A stretch of DNA of 64,000 nt from Sphingobacteriaceae bacterium (GTDB lineage Bacteria; Bacteroidota; Bacteroidia; Sphingobacteriales; Sphingobacteriaceae). Each line of letters starts with the position of its first letter. Position 1 is the first letter of the stretch. Location: contig CAHJWG010000011.1 in assembly GCA_903642215.1 (NCBI GenBank), positions 62,001-126,000 on the forward strand, read 5' to 3'. Position numbers and translations under genes: made by a program. The notes below the pieces were generated by a model. That model saw nothing but the letters and a program-made list of their open reading frames with translations, had not been told where the DNA came from and made no database searches. Shown in pieces: positions 26,287 to 35,701 of the stretch.

Positions 26287-27456
26287 ATGGCAAAAAGAGA
26301 TTATTACGATATACTGGGCGTTAGTAAAGGTGCCGAAGTAGATGAAATTAAGAAGGCTTACCGCAAAATGGCCATCAAATATCATCCGGATAAAAACCCC
26401 GGTGATAAACAATCCGAAGAAAATTTTAAGGAAGCTGCCGAAGCTTACGAGGTTTTAAGCAAGCCCGAAAAACGCCAGCGTTATGACCAGTTCGGTCATG
26501 CGGCGAACGCACAATCTGCTAATGCCGGCGGCGGTTACGGCGGAGCAGGCGGCATGAACATGGAAGATATTTTTAGCCAGTTTGGTGATATTTTCGGTGG
26601 AGGCGGCAGTCCGTTCGACAGCTTTTTCGGCGGAGGCCGGCAAAGCAGCAACGGGCGCAAAGTAACACGCGGGACTAATTTAAGGATTAAGGTTAAATTA
26701 ACGCTGGAAGAAATTGCCAACGGCGTTGAAAAAAAGGTAAAAGTAAACAAGCAGGTAATTTGCGATACTTGTGAAGGCACGGGCGCAAAAGACCAATCCT
26801 CTTTTCAAACCTGTAAAACCTGCGGCGGCTCTGGTGCCGTCCGCCGGGTAACCAATACTATTTTAGGCCAGATGCAAACCACCAGCACCTGCCCTACCTG
26901 CAACGGCGAAGGTTCTACCATCACTGCAAAATGTAATGTTTGCCATGGCGACGGCGTAGTTCGCGGCGAAGAAACAATCAGTATAAATATTCCGGCCGGT
27001 GTAAGCGAAGGCATGCAGTTAAGCATGAGCGGAAAAGGAAATGCTGCGCCTCGAGGCGGTGTGCCGGGAGATTTAATTATTTTGATTGAGGAAATTCCGC
27101 ATGAAACCTTAAAACGTGATGGTAACAACATCATTTACGATTTGCATGTAAACTTTGTAGATGCTGTAATCGGTACCACTGTAGAAGTACCAACGATTGA
27201 CGGAAAAGCAAAAATCAAAATTGAACCGGGTACACAAGGCGGAAAAATACTTCGCTTAAAATCGAAAGGCGTTCCGGAAGTAAACTCTTATCAGCGCGGC
27301 GATCAACTGGTGCATATCAACATCTGGACACCGAAAATAGTAAGCCGGGAAGAACGCGATATTTTAGAAAAACTGCAAAACTCACCAAACTTTAAGCCTA
27401 ATCCCGGTAAAAACGAAAAAAGTTTTATCGAACGGATGAAGGAATATTTTGAGTAG
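26287..27456 (+). CDS. dnaJ: chaperone protein DnaJ
   Basis: A 389-residue type I J-protein that stimulates DnaK. The J-domain (1-70) carries HPD in [10 protein letters not shown] Gly/Phe-rich region follows ([10 protein letters not shown] to FFGGGRQ). The four zinc-finger repeats are [24 protein letters not shown] and CNVCHGDG. The C-terminal substrate domain follows. Full length and intact. Confidence 0.98.
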   Translation: MAKRDYYDILGVSKGAEVDEIKKAYRKMAIKYHPDKNPGDKQSEENFKEAAEAYEVLSKPEKRQRYDQFGHAANAQSANAGGGYGGAGGMNMEDIFSQFGDIFGGGGSPFDSFFGGGRQSSNGRKVTRGTNLRIKVKLTLEEIANGVEKKVKVNKQVICDTCEGTGAKDQSSFQTCKTCGGSGAVRRVTNTILGQMQTTSTCPTCNGEGSTITAKCNVCHGDGVVRGEETISINIPAGVSEGMQLSMSGKGNAAPRGGVPGDLIILIEEIPHETLKRDGNNIIYDLHVNFVDAVIGTTVEVPTIDGKAKIKIEPGTQGGKILRLKSKGVPEVNSYQRGDQLVHINIWTPKIVSREERDILEKLQNSPNFKPNPGKNEKSFIERMKEYFE

Positions 27457-27486
27457 TATCAGTTTTTAGCTGCTAAAAGAAGCATT

Positions 27487-27526
27487 GAAAAGAGGTTGCC
27501 TTTTACCGGCCAACCTCTTTCTTTTT
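27487..27526. terminator. bidirectional terminator between dnaJ and the M1 peptidase gene
   Basis: AAAGAGGTTG and CCAACCTCTTT pair around an 11-base loop, flanked by A and T tracts. It overlaps the last codons of the minus-strand peptidase gene (stop at 27503). A variant dispersed motif (27472-27484) precedes it. Confidence 0.75.
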
Positions 27527-29518
27527 GTTAGGAAGCTGCGTGTTTAATTTACCTTCTTTGTAAATATTGTTGCTGCGGTCGATATCCGGCAATTGGTGGT
27601 CAGGATCAATTTCTATAGCCGTAATTTTACTTACAGACGGATATTTGAAAGTCCAGGTTCCGCCGCGTTGCCAAATTTCTACCGGTAAACGGATCGTTTC
27701 TACTTTTCCGCTAGCCTGCGTAATCATCATATCAACCGGCATGGCAATTTTTTCACGGTTTGAGATTGTTATTAATGCTCCTTGTGCCGGGTGCGTTAAA
27801 ACATATTGTACATCTGTTACCGCCTGATCCAGCTTCCAGGTGGTAAAAAACCACTCCTTCCAAAACCAGTTTAAATCTTCCCCGGCGGCATCATTCATCG
27901 TTCTAAAAAAATCATACGGCTGCGGGTGTTTTGCTGCCCAGCGGTTTATGTAAGTTTTAAAAGCATAATCAAACCGGTCTGCTCCCAAAATTACATTTCG
28001 CAGCATATTCAGGCACAAAGAAGTTTTATTATAATACAAGCCATAATCGTTTAAATCCATGGCTTCCGGCGGTGTCATTAAAGGATCCTGATTACTTTTC
28101 ATTACCTGTGCAATTGCTTTTGCCGGCCGGTCTGCACCATGCTCATACTCGCCTTTATTAAATTGCGTACTGGCGTTTTCGTTGATAAAAGTGTTGAAAC
28201 CTTCGTCCATCCACATAAATTTACGCTCGTTAGAACCCACGATCATCGGGAACCAGTTATGGCCGATTTCGTGTGTAACATCTCCCCACAAACTCTCGTT
28301 TTTTAAGTTATTTAGACAGAAGATAATACCCGGATATTCCATCCCCAAAGCCACGCCGGAAATACTTACGGCCGAGTTCCAGGGATATTCAATATAATCA
28401 TTAGAATAAATTTCGATGCTGTTTTTGAGATACTCCGTTGATCTTCCCCAGGAATTGGTACCCGAACTTTCTACAGGATAAGCCGATTGCGAAATCAATT
28501 TTCTACCGGAAGGCAGATTAACTTTTGCCGCGTCCCACATAAACGCTTTGGATGCTGCCCAGGCAATATCACGGCTGTTTTTCATGTTGAAGTGCCAGGT
28601 TAAAGTTCCATACTGTTTTGGGCGGGTTTCCGGTTTCCCGATTTCATCTTTGGTTACAATCATTACCGTTTGATCGCTGCTGTGTGCTTCGTTTAGCCGG
28701 TTAATTTGGGTTTTGGTTAAAACCTCTGCCGGGTTTTGTAAATCGCCGGAACTAAAAACAAGCATATCTGCAGGCGCAGTCAGGTAATAATCAAAGTCGC
28801 CGTACTCGCAATAAAATTCGCCTAAACCCATGTATGGCAAGGTGTTCCAACCTTCCACATCATCATAAACACACATCCGGGGATACCATTGCGCTATTTC
28901 GTAAACGTAGCCGTTTCGGGTTTTTAAACGGCCCATACGGTCGGCTCCGTACATGGGGATGGCAAAATTATAATTAATTTCTACTTTGATTTTGCCGCCG
29001 TTTGCTTGTAAAGGTTCGGTTAAACGGAGCTGCATCCGCGAATCTGTAATTACTGGTTTTACCGTGTAACTTTTATTTTGATAAGTGATTGTAACAGATG
29101 CAATATTATAACCGCCTCTGCTAAACCCTTTTACATCAAAACGATCTCCGGCAACAGGCGTTGTTGCCGCCCCGCGCGAATTTGGTTTAAAAAGATTCTG
29201 ATCCAGCTGCAGCCACAAATACTCCAGCTTATCCGGACTGTTATTGGTATAATCAATCAAAACTTTACTGCTGATCGAAGTATCTTTTTCTGTTAATTCC
29301 GCATAAATAGTATAATCTGCTTTATTTTGCCAGTATTGAGAACCGGGACTACCATTTGCAGAACGGATTTGATTGCCCTGGAGCGGCCAGTTTACCGGCC
29401 CGAATAATTCCTGATGATCATATTTTGAAGTATCCGGTTTTTGCGCTTTACAACCTATTATAAAGAACCCCAAACATGCAAACACAACTAAAAACTTACT
29501 TCTAAAATACGGCATCAT
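27503..29518 (-). CDS. M1 family metallopeptidase, lipoprotein-type
   Basis: A 671-residue aminopeptidase-like protein. The signal with lipobox is at the N-terminus (FACLGFFIIGC, Cys near 23). An N-terminal beta domain is followed by the catalytic domain with ALGMEYPGIIF (GxMEN-like exopeptidase motif in altered form), the zinc site [10 protein letters not shown] and the downstream Glu in [13 protein letters not shown]. The C-terminal beta part ends IEIDPDHQLPDIDRSNN. A paralog with the same architecture is at 36917-38920. Likely degrades peptides at the cell envelope. Confidence 0.93.
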   Translation of the reverse strand: MMPYFRSKFLVVFACLGFFIIGCKAQKPDTSKYDHQELFGPVNWPLQGNQIRSANGSPGSQYWQNKADYTIYAELTEKDTSISSKVLIDYTNNSPDKLEYLWLQLDQNLFKPNSRGAATTPVAGDRFDVKGFSRGGYNIASVTITYQNKSYTVKPVITDSRMQLRLTEPLQANGGKIKVEINYNFAIPMYGADRMGRLKTRNGYVYEIAQWYPRMCVYDDVEGWNTLPYMGLGEFYCEYGDFDYYLTAPADMLVFSSGDLQNPAEVLTKTQINRLNEAHSSDQTVMIVTKDEIGKPETRPKQYGTLTWHFNMKNSRDIAWAASKAFMWDAAKVNLPSGRKLISQSAYPVESSGTNSWGRSTEYLKNSIEIYSNDYIEYPWNSAVSISGVALGMEYPGIIFCLNNLKNESLWGDVTHEIGHNWFPMIVGSNERKFMWMDEGFNTFINENASTQFNKGEYEHGADRPAKAIAQVMKSNQDPLMTPPEAMDLNDYGLYYNKTSLCLNMLRNVILGADRFDYAFKTYINRWAAKHPQPYDFFRTMNDAAGEDLNWFWKEWFFTTWKLDQAVTDVQYVLTHPAQGALITISNREKIAMPVDMMITQASGKVETIRLPVEIWQRGGTWTFKYPSVSKITAIEIDPDHQLPDIDRSNNIYKEGKLNTQLPNKKKEVGR

Positions 29519-29613
29519 CGTAAAAATATAACTTCAATAAAAAAATAATTAAGCCAGAAGAAAAAACAACATGCTTCTTTTACGATACTTTTTTAAGCAT
29601 GTTGTAATATAAA

Positions 29614-31926
29614 TTATTCCTCTGAAATTTCCTGCTCGATGCGATGATTAATTTTATGAATGATTGCATCCAGTTCCCTGGCGCAGATATTCATCATTCT
29701 GATAGATTTATTCCGGTCCTCTTCATCCGCAGTTTCGTTAATCAGTTCGATCAAACCTAAAATAGAAGCTACCGGCCGCCGCAACTCATGCGAACTCATC
29801 CAGGCAATATTTTTTAAAATTTCATTTTGATGCCTGATCTTTTCTTCCTTCTCTTTTCTCGCCGTAATGTTGTTTTGGATCGTAATATAACCGTCAAACT
29901 TCCCGCCGGCATTAAAAAGCGGCGTAAACTCTGCATTTACCCAGTATTTTATACCTGCAGATGTGTAGTTAATGGTTTCCAAAGAAAAATTACGGAAGTT
30001 ACTTTTTGAATCAAAGATTATTCTATGGTCGTTCTGTTCTGATTTCGATCCCGAGCCTTGCAAAAAAACAGGGTTTTTTCCTATAATATCATTCAACTTA
30101 TAACCTGTTTGGTTTTCAAATGCTTTGTTTACCCAGGTAATTTTATGGTTTACATCCTGTATAATAATCATGTTGTTTACTTTGGTAATAATATCCACCA
30201 GGCGTTTATTTTCATCATCAAAGCGTTTTAACTGATCAATATCTTTAATCGCACCAATCATCCTGACAAAATTATGGCCTGCATCGTACTGCAGATAATT
30301 CTGGTCGTACACGTATTTATAGCTGTTGCTGTTCGTTCGCACACGATATTCTATATTGTAATTTTCTTTTTTCTGATCAATTGCCTGCCGGTAAACGCCT
30401 AATACACGATCAGCATCATCCGGGTGAATGATACTTTTAAACCATTTTATATCATTACCGATTTGTTCTTTGGGGATTTCCAGTAAATCAGCCATACTAT
30501 TACTATACTTTAATTGATCTTGCTCCGAATTGTAATCATAAATTACATCTTTAGTGGCTTTTGCAACCAAATCGTAGCGCTCCAATGCTTCTTTTAACCG
30601 TAAATCTTTTTCCTTATTTTCTGTAATGTCTGTTATATAAACCGCTGCGCCTTCATCTGTCGGGTAAGCATTAATGTAAATCCATATTTTACGTACAGGA
30701 TCAAATTCTTCAAAATTAACCGGTAATTCTTCTTCCAGAACTTTTTTCAGCTGATCATAAAATTTCAACGTTTTGCTATCCGGGAAAACTTCAACGTAAT
30801 GATGATTAATCAAATTCTCCTGCATAATACCGCTCATCTTTACAAAACTTGGGTTAACTGCCGTAATAATCCAATCACGGTTAATTAAATAATAACCCTC
30901 TGTAATGTTATTCAGTGTGCTTTTTAACCTTTGCTTGTACTTGTTGTTTTCCTGCTGAATCATCTTCAACTCGGTAATATCCTGCATCGTACCCAAAACT
31001 TTAAACTTTTTATGATTCTGGTACTGCATTTTCCCCAGCACTTTTACATACTTTACGGCACCTTTTTTAGTGATAAAGCGGTAACCGATATCCAAGTCGA
31101 TACCTTTTGTAAGCAGATTTTCGATGGCGAGGTTGTAAGCCGATAAATCGTCTTGATGGATGGATTTTAAAACTAAACTATAATTAACCGTTTCTGCATC
31201 ACGGTCTAAATCAAAAATTTCATACAACTCGTCAGACCAAATCAGCGAACCATCTTTAATAAAATATTCCCAGCCGGATACTTTGGCTAATTTTTCTGTT
31301 TCCTTCAGCTTCTCTTTTTCTTCCTGCAAAACCTGGTTCATTTGCCGCATTTTCTGCTCGTAAACCAAATATTCTGTCGTATCCAAAGCCAGAACCATGA
31401 TACATGCTGCCTGGTTGTAATTAATTTTATGCGAAGAGATTTTTACATAAATCAGGCTGCCATCTTTTTTAAGGTGCCGCCAAATGCCTGATGAATAATG
31501 AGTATCGGTAACTAATTTAGATGATTCGGTTACTTTTTCGCGGTCTTCTGCCGGCCGTATATCTTTAATCGTCATCGCCAAAAACTCTTCCAGCTTATAA
31601 CCGTAACTTTCTATGGCTGCATCATTTACGGATACAAACTTTAGAGTTTTCTGATCATAAATCCACAACGGATTTGGATTGCCGGTGTATAAATTATGAT
31701 AATCACTTTCGCGGCCTGTAATCGTTTTATTATTCGCGCTAATCAACTTAAAAATGAGCAGCGCATTAATTAAAACAGAACCATATGGCCGGATTATAAT
31801 CAGCAGTTCAATAACTTCATCCGTAAGCTTATCCTTAAATAATTGCTCAAACTCCCTGTTTGGTAAAAACCACAGTAAACTTATTATTAAATAAACTGCA
31901 ACAATTTTAAAAGCATTAAGCCTCAT
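29614..31926 (-). CDS. multi-PAS sensor protein with a HisKA dimerisation domain but no ATPase domain
   Basis: 770 residues. One or two membrane segments lie at about 5-23 and 42-62. About five PAS/PAC units follow: NPLWIYDQKTLKFVSVNDAA near 90, a second near 215 (GWEYFIKDGSLIWSDELYEI), a third near 340 (GYYLINRDWIITAVNPSF), a fourth near 445 and a fifth near 590 (MIIIQDVNHKITWVNKAF). The H-box SSHELRRPVASILGLIEL is near residue 709. The protein then stops, with no N, G1 or G2 boxes, and no continuing frame exists downstream. It cannot autophosphorylate alone. Confidence 0.9.
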   Translation of the reverse strand: MRLNAFKIVAVYLIISLLWFLPNREFEQLFKDKLTDEVIELLIIIRPYGSVLINALLIFKLISANNKTITGRESDYHNLYTGNPNPLWIYDQKTLKFVSVNDAAIESYGYKLEEFLAMTIKDIRPAEDREKVTESSKLVTDTHYSSGIWRHLKKDGSLIYVKISSHKINYNQAACIMVLALDTTEYLVYEQKMRQMNQVLQEEKEKLKETEKLAKVSGWEYFIKDGSLIWSDELYEIFDLDRDAETVNYSLVLKSIHQDDLSAYNLAIENLLTKGIDLDIGYRFITKKGAVKYVKVLGKMQYQNHKKFKVLGTMQDITELKMIQQENNKYKQRLKSTLNNITEGYYLINRDWIITAVNPSFVKMSGIMQENLINHHYVEVFPDSKTLKFYDQLKKVLEEELPVNFEEFDPVRKIWIYINAYPTDEGAAVYITDITENKEKDLRLKEALERYDLVAKATKDVIYDYNSEQDQLKYSNSMADLLEIPKEQIGNDIKWFKSIIHPDDADRVLGVYRQAIDQKKENYNIEYRVRTNSNSYKYVYDQNYLQYDAGHNFVRMIGAIKDIDQLKRFDDENKRLVDIITKVNNMIIIQDVNHKITWVNKAFENQTGYKLNDIIGKNPVFLQGSGSKSEQNDHRIIFDSKSNFRNFSLETINYTSAGIKYWVNAEFTPLFNAGGKFDGYITIQNNITARKEKEEKIRHQNEILKNIAWMSSHELRRPVASILGLIELINETADEEDRNKSIRMMNICARELDAIIHKINHRIEQEISEE

Positions 31927-32091
31927 TTTAATTTTTTTATACTTTAGAATTAAGCTGTTCCGAAGCTATTATAAGCTTCTGTTTACAAGCCTTGTCCGAT
32001 TATTTTATTCATTTTACAATTCCTGCCTGTTCTTTTAATTCATTATGGGAGATTATTTATAGAACTTCGGCTGCTCGATCACCTTAAAGAA

Positions 32092-33597
32092 ATGCCGCAA
32101 AAAAATATTTTAACAATTGATAATATCCAGGTTCGTACTGCTACGCATACGTTGTTCCGAAACTTAAGTTTAGTAATCAAATCCGGCGAAAATTGGGCAA
32201 TAGTTGGCGAAAGCGGTTCGGGCAAAAGTGCGCTGCTGCAAACTATTGCAAGTAATCTGCCGATTTCGGACGGTAAAATTGTTTATCATTTTTATGAAGA
32301 TACCAGGCAGCATTATTTAACAGATACTTCTTTTACGGCACAAAAAATGATGGCCATAGTTGGATCCAAGCATCAGTTCCGCAATCTTGCTAACACAAAA
32401 GATTTTTATTACCAGCAGCGATACAATGCTTCAGATTCCGAAGATGCGCCAACGGTAAAAAGTTATCTGCAAAAAGTTGGCTCGAATACAATTGTAAATC
32501 CGGTTTGGACTTTTGAATATACTATCCAACAACTTAAATTAGAACTACTATTGGATAAACAATTAATCAAATTATCCAACGGCGAAACCAAGCGGCTTTT
32601 AATTGCGGCGGCTTTATTAAAACATCCAAGTTTATTATTGTTGGATAATCCGCTTACAGGTTTGGATGTGCAAACACGGGTAGAATTTAATCAGTTGATA
32701 ACTCAAATTGCAACAAGCGGTATTACAATTGTGATGGTAACTTCTCCAAAGGAAATTCCGGATGCCATAACCCACGTTGCGGTTATGCACAACTTGGCAA
32801 TAGAAAAAACAGTGCTAAAAGAAGCATTTAAACCGGGAGAAATAAAGCAGCAGCAAGTTCCGGTAAACTTGGATGAATTGCAAAATTTGATTCACTCAAC
32901 TTCAAATACTTCTTTTAGCACTATTATTTCTATGGAAAATATAAACATCCGTTACGGTGATAAACAGGTTTTGAATAACATCAATTGGAAAATTTTACCT
33001 GGTGAAAGATGGGCTTTACTTGGGCCGAACGGTGCCGGGAAATCTACGCTGCTAAGTTTGGTAAATGGCGATAACCCGCAAGCTTATGCAAACCATATTG
33101 TACTTTTTGACCGTAAAAGAGGTACCGGCGAAAGCATTTGGGACATCAAAAAAAAGATCGGTTTTGTATCGCCGGAACTGCATCAATATTTCCCGACTGA
33201 AAGTTCTTGCCTGCAAGTAATCGAATCAGGTTTTTATGATACTTTAGGTTTGTTCCGGCCATCAAACCCAGCAAAAACTGCCGTTGCTTTGCGTTGGATG
33301 AAACTGTTACAAATTGATAACAATGTGCAAAAGCCATTTAAAAACGTAACGGCAAGTACACAAAGGCTGTGTTTACTGGCCCGCGCACTGGTTAAAAATC
33401 CGCCGCTATTAATTCTTGACGAACCTTGCCAGGGTTTGGATGCGCAACAGCAACAGCATTTTAAATATCTGCTGGAACTCATCTGCCAAAACAGTAATAC
33501 TACTTTAATTTACGTTACCCATTATCAACAGGAAATACCGGAAGTTGCGGACAAAGTTTTGAGGTTGGATAACGGAAAAGTTGTATCATGTATTTAG
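32092..33597 (+). CDS. double ATP-binding cassette protein, ModF/PhrA-like
   Basis: 501 residues with two ABC ATPase domains and no membrane part. The first has Walker A GESGSGKSALLQ, signature KLSNGETKRLLIA and Walker B LLLLDNPLTGLD. The second has GPNGAGKSTLLSL, a degenerate signature region NVTASTQRLCLLARAL and LLILDEPCQGLD. Layout and length resemble E. coli ModF, whose role is unclear. There are no molybdate genes next to it. Both N-terminal Walker B (DN instead of DE) and second signature are altered, so only one composite site may be active. Confidence 0.87.
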   Translation: MPQKNILTIDNIQVRTATHTLFRNLSLVIKSGENWAIVGESGSGKSALLQTIASNLPISDGKIVYHFYEDTRQHYLTDTSFTAQKMMAIVGSKHQFRNLANTKDFYYQQRYNASDSEDAPTVKSYLQKVGSNTIVNPVWTFEYTIQQLKLELLLDKQLIKLSNGETKRLLIAAALLKHPSLLLLDNPLTGLDVQTRVEFNQLITQIATSGITIVMVTSPKEIPDAITHVAVMHNLAIEKTVLKEAFKPGEIKQQQVPVNLDELQNLIHSTSNTSFSTIISMENINIRYGDKQVLNNINWKILPGERWALLGPNGAGKSTLLSLVNGDNPQAYANHIVLFDRKRGTGESIWDIKKKIGFVSPELHQYFPTESSCLQVIESGFYDTLGLFRPSNPAKTAVALRWMKLLQIDNNVQKPFKNVTASTQRLCLLARALVKNPPLLILDEPCQGLDAQQQQHFKYLLELICQNSNTTLIYVTHYQQEIPEVADKVLRLDNGKVVSCI

Positions 33598-33607
33598 TAT
33601 TAAGTAA

Positions 33608-33670
33608 CAAGTATTTAGTATCAAATATCAAGCAAGCCTTATTACTTGCTACTAAATGCTTGATACTCGA
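33608..33670. repeat. CAAGTATTTAGTA inverted repeat, second copy
   Basis: Left arm CAAGTATTTAGTATCAA pairs imperfectly with TTGCTACTAAATGCTTG. Same family as 17602-17677. The neighbouring bases 33590-33607 (TGTATTTAGTATTAAGTAA) look like a further partial unit and supply the stop codon of the upstream ATPase gene. Confidence 0.82.
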
Positions 33671-33688
33671 AATCCCTATCTTTACACC

Positions 33689-34216
33689 ATGATTGCTAAA
33701 AAAGCCTCCGAATCTCACACGATAATGAATGAATTAATCCTCCCGAATGATACCAACATGCTGAATAACCTGATGGGCGGCCGTATGTTGCACTGGATGG
33801 ATATTGCAGCGGCTATTTCGGCACAAAAACATTGTAACTGTTTAGCAGTCACCGCTTCTGTAGATAGTGTTTCTTTTAAACATGCCGTAAAATTGGGTGA
33901 TGTAGTGAGTATTGAAGCGCAGGTAACGCGGGCTTTTAACACATCGGTAGAAGTTCGGCTGGTGGTTTCGGCACAAAATATTCCTTCCGGTACAACCATT
34001 AAAAGTAACGAAGCTTACTATACTTTTGTAGCGATTGACAGTGATAACAAACCGCATCCGGTACCAGAATTAATCCCGGAAACGGAAGAAGAAATTGCTT
34101 TGTTTGCCGGTGCCATGCAACGCCGGCAGCTACGTTTAATTTTAAGCGGAAAAATGAAAATCCATGATGCTACAGAATTAAAAGATTTCTTTTACGGTGC
34201 CGCAAACCAGCATTAA
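33689..34216 (+). CDS. acyl-CoA thioesterase, hotdog fold
   Basis: About 175 residues. I choose ATG 33689 (MIAKKASESHTIMNELILP), because the earlier in-frame ATG lies inside the repeat. Hotdog features: NMLNNLMGGRMLHWMDIAAA with the family's active-site Asp/Asn region, then ASVDSVSFKHAVKLGDVVSIEAQVTRAFNTSVEV. This is the YciA/BACH group, which hydrolyses acyl-CoA. A TATCTTTA -7-like element lies just upstream. Confidence 0.92.
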   Translation: MIAKKASESHTIMNELILPNDTNMLNNLMGGRMLHWMDIAAAISAQKHCNCLAVTASVDSVSFKHAVKLGDVVSIEAQVTRAFNTSVEVRLVVSAQNIPSGTTIKSNEAYYTFVAIDSDNKPHPVPELIPETEEEIALFAGAMQRRQLRLILSGKMKIHDATELKDFFYGAANQH

Positions 34217-34356
34217 GCCAAATGCTATTTATTTAGTCCTAATTGCTTGTTAAATATTGTTAAAGTGCTGTTGCAGATGCTATTTTTAGCGAATAGAAAC
34301 TTTATTTTGATTCAACAATATTTTTTGATTTTTGAAATAATGTTTAAAGTTTAGTC

Positions 34357-34878
34357 ATGATGAAATTCCGATTATTGTTCAGCACAATACTGATCTTATT
34401 TTTTGCCGGTAAAAACAGTATCGCCCAAACTTTAAAAACATACAAAGATGCCGTTAATCACTTCGAAATAGCTATCCCCGCGAACTGGTCTGTTACACAA
34501 AGTAATCCGCGTTTAAAACTGATTGCAATCGGGCCGCAAACTTCTGATTATACTTCTGTTCCGGAAAACATCAACCTTAATTTTATCGATGCACCAAATG
34601 CAAGTTTGGATGCAGCTTATGCCATGTCTATAGAATCCAACAGTTCTTTAAACGGATTTATTTCGGTTGATAAAAAAGGTACTTCTGTAAGTAATAAATA
34701 CAAGTGGTACATTAACTCACATAAAGATTTACAAAATAATATTACTTTGCAAACTATTGTATTTGTATATTATTACAAGCAGAAAGCAATTTTACTTACT
34801 TGTACCGCAATGCCGCAAAGTTTTGATAAATACAATCCTGTCTTTTTTAAAATGGCTAATTCCTTAAAGTTGCAATAA
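34357..34878 (+). CDS. exported protein, possibly PsbP/MOG1-like
   Basis: 173 residues with a signal peptide (FRLLFSTILILFFAGKNSIAQ). The mature part begins TYKDAVNHFEIAIPANWSVTQ, a start typical of the PsbP/DUF1795-type fold that opens with a Y..F.I..P..W pattern, and ends with a VFFKMANSLKLQ helix. Function unknown. A variant dispersed motif (34408-34420) lies in the signal-peptide region. Confidence 0.8.
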   Translation: MMKFRLLFSTILILFFAGKNSIAQTLKTYKDAVNHFEIAIPANWSVTQSNPRLKLIAIGPQTSDYTSVPENINLNFIDAPNASLDAAYAMSIESNSSLNGFISVDKKGTSVSNKYKWYINSHKDLQNNITLQTIVFVYYYKQKAILLTCTAMPQSFDKYNPVFFKMANSLKLQ

Positions 34879-35010
34879 TCAGATACTGCTTTTATCACTT
34901 AAATGTGATACAATCAAAAGGTTTAATTTAAAAAAGTATATATTTTTTGTTTAAACCAACGCGAAATACAAGCACTCTAAAAATCATAATTAACCTTAAA
35001 AATTAAGCTT

Positions 35011-35220
35011 ATGAAAACGCTGAAAGTAGCCTTACTTGTATTATTAACTATTGTAACTTTTGATGCAGCCAATGCATCACCTTTTAACAACTTTGACCGC
35101 AGAGGACGTGAAATCCGCCGCCACGAACGTTGGGAAAGACGTCATCACCACGACCGTTTCCACAGAGATTATGGTTCAGATCATTATTACAGAGATTACG
35201 GCCGCGGTGGCAGATATTAA
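35011..35220 (+). CDS. small exported His/Arg-rich protein
   Basis: 69 residues: signal peptide (MKTLKVALLVLLTIVTFDAANA) and a mature part of about 47 residues dominated by Arg, His, Asp and Tyr (RRHERWERRHHHDRFHRDYG). It has no fold I recognise; low-complexity. Metal or polyanion binding is possible. Its own strong terminator follows, supporting a real gene. Confidence 0.75.
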   Translation: MKTLKVALLVLLTIVTFDAANASPFNNFDRRGREIRRHERWERRHHHDRFHRDYGSDHYYRDYGRGGRY

Positions 35221-35231
35221 TATCGTTCTGA

Positions 35232-35262
35232 TAAAAGGAACCTGTAATTGCAGGTTCCTTTT
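35232..35262 (+). terminator. terminator after the His-rich protein gene
   Basis: AAAAGGAACCTG and CAGGTTCCTTTT form a 12-pair stem with a 6-base loop. Confidence 0.88.
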
Positions 35263-35330
35263 ATGTTTGAATTAGTTCCAAGTATCGGGTGGTAAAAGAA
35301 GTATTAAAAAAGACAATCCAACTTTCGCAA

Positions 35331-35359
35331 AAAAACCCGAAACTTTCGTTCCGGGTTTT
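35331..35359 (-). terminator. terminator after the Met-rich protein gene
   Basis: AAAACCCG and CGGGTTTT pair around a 12-base loop; on the minus strand it ends in a T-run, downstream of the gene at 35381-35701. Confidence 0.75.
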
Positions 35360-35380
35360 CAAAATCTTTTAAAGATTGGC

Positions 35381-35701
35381 TTACATTGCCATGTGGTCTT
35401 TCATCGGCATCTTATCAACCTTGCCGCTCATCATCACACTTTGGCCGTCTTTCAGCATCATAGATTTTCCGTCTTTCATCTTCACTGTGCCGTCGGCCAT
35501 CACCATTGTGCCGTTTTTCATAGTCATGGTTTTGGTTAAAGGCATAGATTTTCCGTTCATCATACATACCATTTTTCCGCCGTGCATCATTACACAATCT
35601 CCCATTTTCATAGACTTTGAATCCATTTTAGCCATTTTTTGCTGAGCCATTGCGCTACAGCTTAATACCGTAGCAAATGCGTAAACAAGTATCTTTTTCA
35701 T
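35381..35701 (-). CDS. exported Met/Lys-rich protein (DUF6799-like)
   Basis: 106 residues from the ATG at 35701 (MKKILVYAFATVLSCSAMAQ signal peptide). The mature part repeats short units such as MKNGTMVMADGTVKMKDGKS and MLKDGQSVMMSG, with very many methionines plus two cysteines (GDCVMMHGGKMVCMM). This fits the family I know as DUF6799, of unknown function. Methionine-rich periplasmic repeats often bind Cu(I) or Ag(I); this is inference. Confidence 0.85.
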   Translation of the reverse strand: MKKILVYAFATVLSCSAMAQQKMAKMDSKSMKMGDCVMMHGGKMVCMMNGKSMPLTKTMTMKNGTMVMADGTVKMKDGKSMMLKDGQSVMMSGKVDKMPMKDHMAM

